Shown here one piece after another: positions 23,664-33,628 of a stretch of 64,000 bases of DNA. The notes below the pieces were generated by a model, which was not told the DNA's origin, searched no databases, and was given only the letters and a program-made list of their open reading frames with translations. The translations under genes and the position numbers were made by a program. The stretch is taken from contig NC_041002.1 in the NCBI RefSeq assembly GCF_004193775.1, forward strand, positions 40,276,038 to 40,340,037, in the 5' to 3' direction. The stretch comes from Glycine soja (lineage: Eukaryota > Streptophyta > Magnoliopsida > Fabales > Fabaceae). Numbering within the stretch: the first letter of the stretch is position 1; each line of letters begins with the position of its first letter.

Positions 23664-24783
23664 GGGGAGGAGTAAAGGAGAAAAGGGTTCAGCCCTCCTG
23701 GTATTTCGGGATCACTTAAAATTAGTGAGAAAAATTGTTTCCGTGAAGAAAATCCAAGCCGAGGCGCTTCCGTAATGTTTCCGTAACGTTTCTGTGGGTG
23801 ATTTCGCGAAGATTTTCAACCGTTCTTCATCGTTCGTCGTTCGTTCTTCGTGTTCTTCGGTCTTCAACCGGTAAGTTCCCGAAACTGAACTTTTCAATTC
23901 ATTCTATGTACCATTGGTGGTCCCCATTTGTTTCGCGTACTTTTATTTCCATTTTCATTTACTTTCCGTACCCTTTTTGACGTGCTTTAGTCATTTACTT
24001 AAGTTATTTTCTCGCCTAATCAATAAATAAAATAAATTTCCACCGATCATTTGAATTTTAATATCCGTTAATTTCTGTTAAAATGAAATCTGACCGTTCG
24101 GTCATGCCGTAACCACGTTGGAAACCAAAAAGAGGTAAAATAATAATATAATAATCAAAAAAGATATCTTTTAGTAAAATAAAGCAAAAAAATCAATCGG
24201 ACGTTTCTCTTTGGGATTTCTCTTTCTTAATCGTATTGACTAATAAGTAAAGTGGAACTAAGACTAAAATCAACTCACAAAGTCAAGCTTGTCCGCAAAA
24301 ATCACTAAAAAGGATTTTAAGGTTCAACACCTCAGTTTTTCTCACCAAGTAAAAAAATGGATCATTTTAAGGTCCAACGCCTTAAAAAGAACCACCTTCC
24401 AAGTAAAAAGAATCACTTGATTCGCCCCGTTTGAAAGAACTACGTAGGTCTGATTTCCTCTTCGATGGAGGGTACGTAGGAGCAAGAGCCCCGCTTTTGT
24501 CGACCTCAAAAAATAAAAAGAAATAAAAGTTTAGATACATAATTTCACACAACTCCAATTTAAGGCTGTTGTCCTTTGGGACAAACGTGAGAGGTGCTAA
24601 TACCTTCCTCAAACGTAAATACAACTCCCGAATCTGGAATATTCTTCATGATCGGTTTCCTTCGGTTTTTCCGACGTTTTGCACAAATAAACGTTGGTGG
24701 CGACTCCACGCATTTTCCTCTCATGGAAGACGCACCCGTGAGCCTTCGCCTCGCTCTCCCGCAAAAGGGTAGGTTGTGAGAGT

Positions 24784-24801
24784 TGGCGACTCCACTGGGG
24801 A
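24784..24801 (+). other. Primer-binding site of element E (Arg tRNA type)
   Basis: TGGCGACTCCACTGGGGA two bases after the LTR end, identical to that of element C. Confidence 0.88.
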
Positions 24802-26580
24802 CTATTTTTGTGAGTTAGGCCTATTTTAGGAAAGTGTGGAATTATGAAACTTTGTGTGTGTATTTTTGAACTGTGTAAAAATAATAAATGTTGTCTTTTC
24901 CACATTTTTACACCGCATTCTAAGCACCCACGAGTTTGAGTAAAACAGGGGCCCTATACCCGGGTTCATGGAAATCTAAGGAGTGGAGGTGGATCTATGG
25001 TCATGCTAGGTCTCCGACTTGCTTGATAATAGTGAAACCTCATCTAGAGCTTTCTCTCTTTATAATGTGTTGTTGCTGGTATTCCGTACCGTCACAATAT
25101 TATTATCTTGAGTGATGATACCTCTAGAAAACAGCCATGTGAGATGTGGATTGTTGGGAGTAGTTATTAGAGACTTGCTTGATAATAGTGAAACCTGATC
25201 TAGAGCTTTCTCTCTTTATAATGTGTTGTTGCTGGTATTCCGTACCGTCGCAATATTATTATCTTGAGTGATGATACCTCTAGAAAACAGCCATGTGAGA
25301 TGTGGATTGTTGGGAGTAGTTATTAGAGACTCCTAGATATTATCCTATAGGTCCCCAAATAGGGGCACGGAGCAAACATGCTGCGTGCCGTTTTAAACAC
25401 TGCCATGCATATAACCTAAATGTCATGTATGCCTTTGTTGTATGATTATTTGTGGATATTGCCATACTGTGTACATCCCCGTGTTATGCTTTTACGCGTC
25501 TGCATCATGTCGTCATGCACGCGTTGTATGTTGGTCTCGTCTTTTGTCATAGGAAGCCAGAAGATCCATATCACCTTCTTAACTACACACATGGCGCACT
25601 GCACCCCCAAGTGTGCAAGTAAGAAGAGATAATTTTTCGGGCTCTCGTGTCCGTAAATGCATTCATATCATGCATCGCATAAGCATCTCTTCATGACATC
25701 ATAATGAACATATCATTCCTGCATTTGTCTGTTATCATATTCCAGCCTCACATTTTGCATGAGTCATTGCATCATCATGCATATGCGTTCAACAAACTTT
25801 TTTTTGATCTACAAATTGCATACCTTTTGTTTTCATGTTTGCTCATGCATGATCCTCGCGTTTTCCTCTACAAAACAAAAGCAAAAAAGGAAGCGTGAAA
25901 ATTCACACTACATTCTTAGTTGCATGTGTTAGGTACCATGAGCCAACCATGTTGGGATCATAGACCCATTTTCAAAAAAAAAACACAACAACAAAACAAA
26001 ATGATTGAGCATGGTACCTAATGCATGGTTAACTAGGAAATGATGTTTCTTCGGGCATCTCAACCTCATAATTACATTTTCCATGCATAGCATACGAATC
26101 CCCGAGTCATTCATCCCTATGAAATGTTGTTGAAGTATTGGCGATCAGAATTGCCATTCCTTGGATTATAGGGTTGAACCAAGCTCATGCTTTTACGAAA
26201 AGGTTCATCAAGTCAAGTTAAAGCTTGAAAGTAACCATCTTGCGAAAATTGGGGCAAAAGTTAGATCGCTGCTTCATCTACTGCCAAACACATTTAGGGT
26301 TGTTGATGTCCCTGTTACTTCCAGTTTCACCTTGACAAAGATGCCATAGACCATGTTGAAAATCTAAATTGATTCAACCCCATGTCCTGCGTAAAAATTC
26401 GCAATACTTCAACTGTGCATCATTCACATACATCCATGCTTTTCATTGGTTGCATTGCTCATTGCATTCTTTCCTTGAAAAAAAATGAACTTAATCATTG
26501 TTATAAAAAAGAAAAGAACACGCTTTACGGCGCCCTTACCGAACCCGTGCTAGAGCTAGAGTAATGGGTGAGTAGAGGAG
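24802..26580 (+). mobile_element. Leader of element E
   Basis: Long untranslated leader with no recognised gene. It contains a 156 bp tandem duplication (25016-25327) and is rich in GCAT-containing phrases between 25400 and 25860. It matches the leader of element C on both sides of D (15387-15938 and 43494-44405). Confidence 0.7.
25016..25327 (+). repeat. 156 bp direct tandem duplication
   Basis: Two near-identical adjacent copies starting GACTTGCTTGATAATAG (25016 and 25172) and ending GTAGTTATTAGA. They differ by a few bases. Element C's leader has one equivalent segment. Confidence 0.92.
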
Positions 26581-28321
26581 GTGCAAGAGCAGATGAAGAC
26601 CGACATGGAGGCCATGATGAGCATGAAGAAGATAATGGAGGTCAATGCGGCTGCAATAGCCGCTACCAACACCATTGCTAAGGTGTACCTGACTCCCCCA
26701 TATGGCCTTAACCAAATAAATCCTTCAACCTCAGATATGGTAGGTTTGGAAGGCGAAGAGTTGGAAGGTACGGGCGGCCCTCATTTAGTGCGAAAAACAA
26801 GTATGCCTTCCCACCATATGGCTTGCCTCCCAACTATACACCACCCAATGTGGCGTACACTCCCAATGAGGATGTCAATGACTCCGCTCCCATACTCATT
26901 GAGAGCCGACAACCTCATCATGTACATGTCTCTCAACCCATGGGGAGACACATGAAATTCCCCACCACAATCTAGCCGACTTCGAGCCTTGCCTCGGATA
27001 TGCCACTGAAGGGCAAACAGTTGGTGGTATACCCCTACAAAGCACTTTGGAGGGCCCTCAGTATCACCCACAACTACACCTCTTGCATTCCACAACAAGT
27101 AAAAACCCTCATGCCATGGCAGAAATGGGAAAGTTGGATCATCTAGAGGAAAGGCTCAGGGCCATTGAAGGAGGTGAAGATTATGGCTTTGCTAACCTAG
27201 GAGAGTTGTTCTTAGTACCCAATATCATCACCCCTCCCAAGTTCAAGGTGCTGGACTTTGACAAGTACAAGGGGACTACTTGCCCCAAGAACCATCTAAA
27301 GATGTATTGTCGGAAGATGGAGGCATATGCAAAAGATGAGGAATTGCTGATACATTCCTTCCAAGAATGTCTTACTGGGGTAGCTGTTACTTGGTACACT
27401 AACTTGGAACCTTCCCGAGTCCATTCTTGGAAGGACCTAATGGTTGCCTTCGTTAGGCAGTGTCAGTATAATGGCTTCGGATAAGGTGCAACTATAGAAC
27501 TTGTGCAAAAAGAAGCATGAATCCTTCAAAGAATACGCCCAAAGGTGGAGGGATCTGGCAGCCCAAGTGGTACCCCCAATGATGGAAAGGGAGACGATAA
27601 TCATGATGGTAGACACATTATCGGTATTCTACTATGAAAAGATGGTGGGCTATGCACCTTCAAAGCTTTGCGGATTTGGTCTTCACCAGTAAAAGGATCG
27701 ATGTGGGTCCGAAAAGAGGCAAATTTAGTCATCCTGCTTGGACGAATGAGAAAACTGGGGCAAATGAAGAGGGTGAGGATGAAGGAGAAACCCATGCTGT
27801 GACTGCCATTCCTATATGGCCAAGTTTCCCACCAACCCAACAATGTCATTACTCAGCCAATAACAACCTATCTCCTTACCCACCACCCAGTCATCCACAA
27901 AGGCCATCCCTAAATCAAACCACAAAACCCACCTACCACACAACCAATGCTAAACACCACTTTTAGCACGAACCGAAGCACCAACCAAAAGGGAATTTTG
28001 CAGCAAAAAGCCTGTAGGATTCACCCCAAATTCCGGTGTCATATGCTAAACTTGCTCTCATATCTACTCGATAATTCAATGGTAGCCATAACCCCTGCTA
28101 GGTTTCCTCAACCTCCATTTTTCCGAGGATACGACTTGAACGCAACATGTGCATATCATGGAGGAGCCCTGGGGCATTCCATTGAGCACTGTATGACCCT
28201 GAAGCATAAGGTGCAAAGTCTAATTGATGTGGGCTGGCTGAAATTTGAGGAGAATCGCTTGTTGAATCCTAACACTGACAAGCGACACCACACATGGGGC
28301 AATTTTGAAAGCTGTTGTTAG
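26581..28321 (+). pseudogene. Element E gag, several frameshifts
   Basis: Gag-type protein best compared with that of element C. Pieces lie in different frames: 26581-26955, 27047-27484, 27501-27692, 27634-27966 and 27947-28321. Recognisable blocks are FDKYKGTTCPKNHLKMYCRK, LIHSFQECLTGVAVTWY, VHSWKDLMVAFVRQ, HESFKEYAQRWRDLAAQV and a C-terminal ATCAYHGGALGHSIEHC that looks like a variant zinc-binding C-x2-H...H...C. These are typical of Ogre/Tat gag. At least four frame changes make it non-functional. Confidence 0.82.
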
Positions 28322-28743
28322 ATGTCTCTAATGACTCATCAGGATCTTCAAGTTTATGCCATTATTGTAAACCATAGTTACAATGCTAAATAAAATGGAT
28401 AAATCTGACATCTTTGTCCCTCATCCTCTCATAATTACATCTTTGCTTCCACTGGAATGTGGGTGCAAGCCATTGGTTTGTTTGCTCGAGCGACATGCGC
28501 TCCTGAGTGCTGACTTCCAAGACCGTTCAATCAAAGATTACTCGTCTTGTACGTTGGTGGGGTTGCTGTAAAACAACGAGTAAAGTTCAAAACAAATAAG
28601 TTTCAGAATATAAAAAAAAAGTTCAAAAAGAAAAAGAATAAAAAGCATTTGATTGACTGTGTTTTCAAGACGTTCATGTGACCTCATTTTATCATTCCAG
28701 AAAGTTTGTCTTTTTAGAGAGAAGTGAGTTATCAAGAATAGGA
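28322..28743 (+). mobile_element. Element E, post-gag non-coding
   Basis: Corresponds to 46155-46620 in element C (shared 'gtttatgccatta' and 'catttgattgactgtgtttc'). No coding motif; a protease or RT would be expected here in an autonomous Ogre and is absent. Confidence 0.55.
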
Positions 28744-29822
28744 TGTTGGACAAATGGCCTCAATTATCTTAAGAAGTGGGGGTTGAATTAAGATACAAAG
28801 ACTATTCCCCAATTAAACTTTCACTCTCTCTTTTTGGATTAACAATGCACCCTTAACATGAATTACTCAAAAGACAATTCAAAATAAACTTCTTTAAAGC
28901 AAAAGATAAATAGAAATAAATAAAAGAAGTTTAAAGGAAGAAAGGAATGCAAACTTGATTTATACTGGTTCGGCCACTTCCCGTGCCTATGTCTAGTCCT
29001 CAAGCAACCCACTTGAGATTTTCCACTCTCTTTGTAAAACTCCTTTTACATAGTCTGAACCACACAGGGACAACCCTTCCCTTGTGTTCAGGAATCCTCT
29101 ACAACAAGAGACCCACGGTCTCTTAATCCCTTTTCAGAAATAAGAAGAAGAGAAGAAGAAATCTCTCTTAAAAGAGATAGATTGTACAATGAAGATCAAT
29201 CAAAATTCCTTATTGAATATGCAAGTGGTTGACCAAGGAATCTTTTTGAGAGGATAAGATATTTCAGTTCAGAAAAACTCTCTTAATCTTTTGAGAGGAT
29301 AAAACTTTTTGGGCAATGAAAACTCTCTTTAAATTCGTGTTTCCAAGTCACATATAAATAGACCTTTGATGGCCATTCATAAACCATTTGAATAGATGTG
29401 ACTCTTGGAAATTATTTTCTGAAAATCTCCTCTGGTAATCGATTACAAGACTTGTGTAATCGATTACAAGCTTTAAAATTTGAATTAAAACGTTCAATAA
29501 ACTGCTGGTAATCAATTACCATCCATGTGTAATCGATTACACATTATAAATTTTGAATTCAAATTTCTAGTGACTGTTATAAACATTTTCAGCTGCTGGT
29601 AATCGATTACCATAGAGTAAATCTCAATTTAAAATGATTTAGATAGAATTCTTTGGCCAAACCTTTTGCTTTTTCAATTTGGAAACTTCTTCCTAAGATT
29701 CTAGAGATCAACTTGATCATATATCTTGATTTTCTTGGATTCTTGGATTCTTGTCTTGAATAAAACTTAGAAGCACTTGATCCTTTGGCATCACCAAAAC
29801 ATCAAAATAACTTGCTTCTACA
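28744..29822 (-). mobile_element. Solo Copia-type LTR inserted in element E
   Basis: On the minus strand it runs from TGTAGAAGCAAG to TTTGTCCAACA, 1079 bp. A perfect target duplication tagga occurs at 28739-28743 and 29823-29827. Removing it restores a sequence that aligns with element C at 46606-46640. It contains GGTAATCGATTACC palindromes at 29430-29610. There is no interior, so it is a solo LTR and the innermost layer of the nest. Confidence 0.92.
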
Positions 29823-29827
29823 TAGGA

Positions 29828-30651
29828 GTCATTTGAATTAATCCATCAACTGAAAAAATCCTTCAACTATTTCTCGTCCTTGGAAAATTCTTTTTGCAAG
29901 AATCAACTGCTTCTTTCATTCTTCCTCACTACGAGGTTGTGAAAACAAGACAACGATGGTTACCTCATAGCCCTACACTGGGGCAATGAAAGGCACCATG
30001 CATAAACCTCAAGCGAACCTAGGGGCAGATTAGAAGTTCTCACCCAATAGGTTCCCTGCTATAAGGTCATGATGAAAGACAATGATTGGTACCTCAAAGC
30101 CTTACACTGGGGCAATGAGGGGCACCGTGCATGAACCTCAAGCAAACCTAGGGGCAGATCAAAAGTTCTCACCCGTCGATGTTTTTTAAACAAAAAAAGG
30201 GGGGGACAAACCCTGGAATTTCAATGGGTTGATTAAACGTCAAACGGCTCCATTATCGTCACTCCAAAATGGTCAAGTGACTAAATCAAACAGAACATAC
30301 ACTCTGAGGGAGTTCTCGGAGAGATTTGCAAAAGATAGGATAAGGTTGCATGAATTATCACCTCTTTCGAAAGGACAATCAAATCTGTGTTTTCCAAAAA
30401 TTAAATCAAAATCAAAATCACAAAATAGGGAAAGAATGTCATGAACATTGTACAACTTTCCATTACATTGCATTGTTTCATATGATGTCCGCATTTACCA
30501 AATTTCATGACAAAGGTTGCATGCATCTGCATCCCTAAAAAATCATGTTAACTGCATAAATTTCCTAAATCTAATGTCCAATCTTTTGAATTTGGGATGA
30601 TCTGCCCTCTCAATGAGTCAATCTCTTGCTTTCTCATAAGAGTGGACCCTT
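29828..30651 (+). mobile_element. Element E interior, non-coding, with a local repeat
   Basis: No gene. A phrase 'ggttacctcatagccctacactggggcaatgaaaggcacc' at 29960 is repeated in altered form at 30090, each followed by 'cctcaagc' and 'cctaggggcaga', a diverged duplication of about 130 bp. The end ('ctcttgctttctcataag') is shared with element C just before its hairpin array. Confidence 0.55.
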
Positions 30652-30946
30652 GGGTACTAGTACCCTCACCTTTAGAGGGTTGCACGCCCTTGCCTTCAAA
30701 GGGCTGCACGCCCTCACCTTTAGAGGACTACACGTCCTCGCCATTAGAGGACTACACGTCCTCACCTTTAGAGGGATGCACGCCCTCACCTTTAGAGGAC
30801 TACACGTCCTCGTCGTCCTCGCCATCAGAGGGCTGCACGCCCTCACCATCAAGGGGCTGCACGCCTTCACCTTCAGAGGACTGCACGCCCTCGCCTTTAG
30901 AGGGCTACGCATCCTCACTTTCAGAGGGCTCCACATCTGCGCCTTA
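30652..30946 (+). repeat. 24 bp tandem array of mini-hairpins in element E
   Basis: A 14 bp perfect palindrome, GGGTACTAGTACCC (30652-30665), is followed by eleven units. All but one are 24 bases long (30674-30946); unit six has nine extra bases. Each unit holds a short inverted repeat, in forms such as GAGGAC-TACAC-GTCCTC and GAGGGC-TGCAC-GCCCTC, with the linker R-CC-WTT-A. Arms of different units differ but usually remain complementary. Because 24 is divisible by three, long spurious frames exist on both strands. Confidence 0.9.
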
Positions 30947-31009
30947 AGAAAATTTAAGGTCCTCTACCCTTAAACGCTTAACCGAGACTTGCGCTCCCGG
31001 TTATGGGGT

Positions 31010-31808
31010 CAACCGTTTCCTTTTATCAGTTCTTGGGCTACCCCCTAATATTGGAGGACGACCAACTGTGCGAGCACAACCAGAGAGGGAGGCTATCATG
31101 CAGCTACTATGTATACCGAGGCAAGATTTCACCCGTGCCGCTGTAAAGAGACGAGTGCGCATCATGCGCACCAACATGACCACTCTTACAAAGATATAGA
31201 TGATGTTGTTACTTAACAACATTCTGCCCAACGACCGTAATGCCGGTCTCCCCCTGCGGAAGTATCAGTTGGTCTGTGTCGTCCCGACATAGGTAAGTAT
31301 GCGTATGGTTCAACTGATTTCTAATGCCATCCACTATTTACAGGGGTCGCGCCCACAAGACACCCAGTGGACCCGGAGAAGTCCAACAGGGCCCTGGGGT
31401 TTCCAGCTCTAGTTACGGGCCTCTGTCAGTCCTACAGGGTGCCCGTTCCAACCAACAAGGTCACGCCATCATGACATAGGTAAGTATGCACATCACTCAA
31501 TTGATTTATGATGTCATCTATTGTTTGCAGGGATCACACCCGCAAGACACCTAGTGGACCCGAAGAAGTCCAACAGGGTCTTGGAGTTGCCAGCTCTGAT
31601 TACGGGCCTCTGTCAGTTCTACGAAGTGCCTGTCGCTCCCAGCAAGGTCATCAGGCCCCCTACTAATCGAGCTTTCATCAAGAAGCACTACGCCCCCAGG
31701 CAGGCGCAGGGCGAAACACCACAGCAGCCTAGGGATGGCCGGCAGCGGGCAACAGACGCACCGCCACCACCTCTAGAGTTCACCTCAGCTCGTCCACAAA
31801 AAGGTTAG
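31010..31808 (+). pseudogene. Degenerate ORF resembling 'putative plant transposon protein'
   Basis: In mixed frames I read LPPNIGGRPTVRAQPEREA, QLLCIPRQDFTRAAVKRRV and MRTNMTTLTKI. The final frame (31521-31808) contains FAGITPARHLVDPKKSNRVLE, ELPALITGLCQFYEVPVAPS and VIRPPTNRAFIKKHYAPRQA. These phrases are familiar to me from legume proteins annotated as putative plant transposon protein domain; the assignment is from memory. A 187 bp tandem duplication (31288-31474 and from 31475) breaks the frame. Its function is unknown. Confidence 0.45.
31288..31661 (+). repeat. 187 bp tandem duplication within the degenerate ORF
   Basis: Both copies start CATAGGTAAGTATGC and include CAAGACACC and TACGGGCCTCTGTCAGT. 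They are diverged at many sites, so the duplication is not recent. Confidence 0.85.
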
Positions 31809-32760
31809 AGCGTTGCCTATGACACATGGCCGACCAATAGGCGACCAAGTCCAAAGCCAAAGGTAAGCAAAGTACTAGGTCCGTGACCGACAAGTCATAA
31901 GGCGTCCAGCTTAAGACGTTAAAGAAGCGCTACTAGTAGGCAACCTAGTAACTTTTAAATTTCTACTTGTTATTTGATCACCTTTGTTTCTCAAGTCATA
32001 GTAGGAAACACCTAGTTGCTCATGATCCTAAGAATTTAAATAAAAAAAACACAAGCTCGAAAGGTAGTCATACCTCACAAAATATATGTATGTGTGTTTA
32101 GGTAGAAAGATACCTTGGATATGCATGTATATAGCAAAAATACTTCACAAAAATATACATAGGTAGCAAAATACCTCATGAAAAAAAAAACAAACAAGAA
32201 CAAAAAATTTATCTTTCGACTGAAAAGCCAGCACGCTTTTGAAAAGAATTAACTTCCGGCTTTTCTTTGAAAAAGATTCACTGATCATAACCAGTTTTTG
32301 AAAGAAAATGTGTGTATACGCCTGAAGGGTGAATGCTGTGAAGATTTTCCCGAATGCCCAAAATGGACTCGGATGAATGCACAAATTGATAAAAGAACAT
32401 ATTTTGGAAACATTGGGTTGACTTAAATAGAGGAAATGAATCCTGAGCTCTAGCATCACATGACCATAAAAATTTGACACTTGAGTGTCCACATGGGTGC
32501 ATGCATGACTAGTTTTGCATTAAATTTCCTAATCATCATTGTTGCATTTGTGTCATGGAAATAATGTGGGGCATCCCTTTTATCCTTGAACCAAACCAAA
32601 CCCTGACATATATCATGTTCAGCCATTCTACAAGCCTTGAGCCAAAATCCCAACTTACCATAAACCTTGACCCAGGGTGAGAATGTCAATCCTTGCCCTC
32701 GGAAAAAAAGAAAAAAAAAGAAAGAAAATCCCTAATCAAAGAAAAGGAGAAAACACAAAA

Positions 32761-32930
32761 AGGAATGAAAATTCCCAATCAAAGAAAGGGAGAAAACACA
32801 AAAAGGAAAGAAAATTCCCAATCAAAGATTGAGAGAAAGCAAAAAAAAAAAGGAAAGAAAATTCCCAATCAAAGATTGAGAGAAAGCAAAAAAGGAAGGA
32901 AAGAAAATTCCCGATCAAGGATCGAAAGAA
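32761..32930 (+). repeat. Purine-rich tandem repeat with covarying mini-hairpins
   Basis: About four units of 45-50 bases of the form GGAAAGAAAATTCCC followed by an inverted repeat and GAGAGAAAGC. Inverted repeats are CAATC-AAA-GATTG in two units and CGATC-AAG-GATCG in another, so both arms change together. Confidence 0.8.
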
Positions 32931-33565
32931 AACAGAAGAAATGTGCAGAAAGGTCTTTGGACCAGACAATATCTGAACAATACAGAATTGTCACCAAGAA
33001 AACAAAAAAAAGAAAGGAAACCACGACCTAGAGTGGTTTTCTCCCTTTGATTGCCAACCAAAATCCTGTGCGTCGGTGACTTGTTCGCCTCGCGCTAAAC
33101 AATAACAGAAAAGAAAAAGGCCAAAAACACTCAAAGCCAAAATTCTCACCAAACAAACCATTCCCAAGAAAAAGTCCTGTTGATCTGTGATCACGCATGT
33201 AATCTTTGATTTGATAGGAAATGATTTGCAAAATCAAGTCATTACGTATCTATGGTTCAGAATTAGGATAAAACACTTACCTGTGTGAGATTGATACACT
33301 TTGAGTGATTTTCTCCTATTTTTGTTGAACCCAGTGTTTCCTCTAAATGGTCGTTTAGAAATGATGTGCTAACATCCAAAATCTCATTTATGGTTATGAG
33401 GAAATTTCATCAGCATACTCTCCTTCCCCAATAGACACATCATTTTTCATCCAAAAAAACATATGATGCTCTGATCAGTTGGAAGTTTTGTTTCTTTACT
33501 AAAGCATGTTCGCATTTTAGTGAAGAAAACACCGAGACTATTTTTAGTCTTACAATTATCAAGAA

Positions 33566-33628
33566 CTACGTAGGTCTGAGTTCCTCATCACAAATTGAGG
33601 ATACGTAGGAGCAAAAGCCCTGCTTTTG
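33566..33628 (+). other. Internal copy of LTR stem-loop pair
   Basis: CTACGTA (33566-33572), CCTCA (33583-33587), TGAGG (33596-33600) and TACGTAG (33602-33608) form a nested stem. It is followed by CAAAAGC-CCT-GCTTTTG (33612-33628) and GTCGACC. The same two hairpins in the same order lie in the LTRs of C and E and, decayed, in the solo LTR, but this copy is about 3.1 kb upstream of the 3' LTR. Its arms are the most perfectly paired of all copies. Confidence 0.8.

Larger units (their letters stand above)
23159..24781 (+). mobile_element. 5' LTR of element E
   Basis: Begins TGTCATACCC. U3 has a 52 bp tandem duplication (from 23265 and 23317) rich in CCGTAAC...GTTACGG-type inverted repeats. The GC palindrome GCTCGCC-TG-GGCGAGC is at 23611-23626, TATAAATAG at 23655-23663, and a donor-like CCG/GTAAGT at 23868-23876. 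The transcribed part has the stem-loop TTTTAAGG-TCCAACG-CCTTAAAA (24365-24387), the CTACGTA...TACGTAG hairpin (24440-24479) and CAAGAGC-CCC-GCTTTTG (24483-24499). Confidence 0.88.

Noticed and set aside
30597..30973. Long open frames on both strands, rich in Pro/Ser/Thr
   Set aside because: They arise because the hairpin unit is 24 bases, a multiple of three. All frames stay open by repetition; no start context or family match.
31288..31540. Intron suggested by GTAAGTAT and TTTACAG/TTTGCAG
   Set aside because: The supposed intron reads through as conserved-looking protein sequence in the same frame, and both tandem copies have it. It looks like coding DNA rather than a spliced intron.
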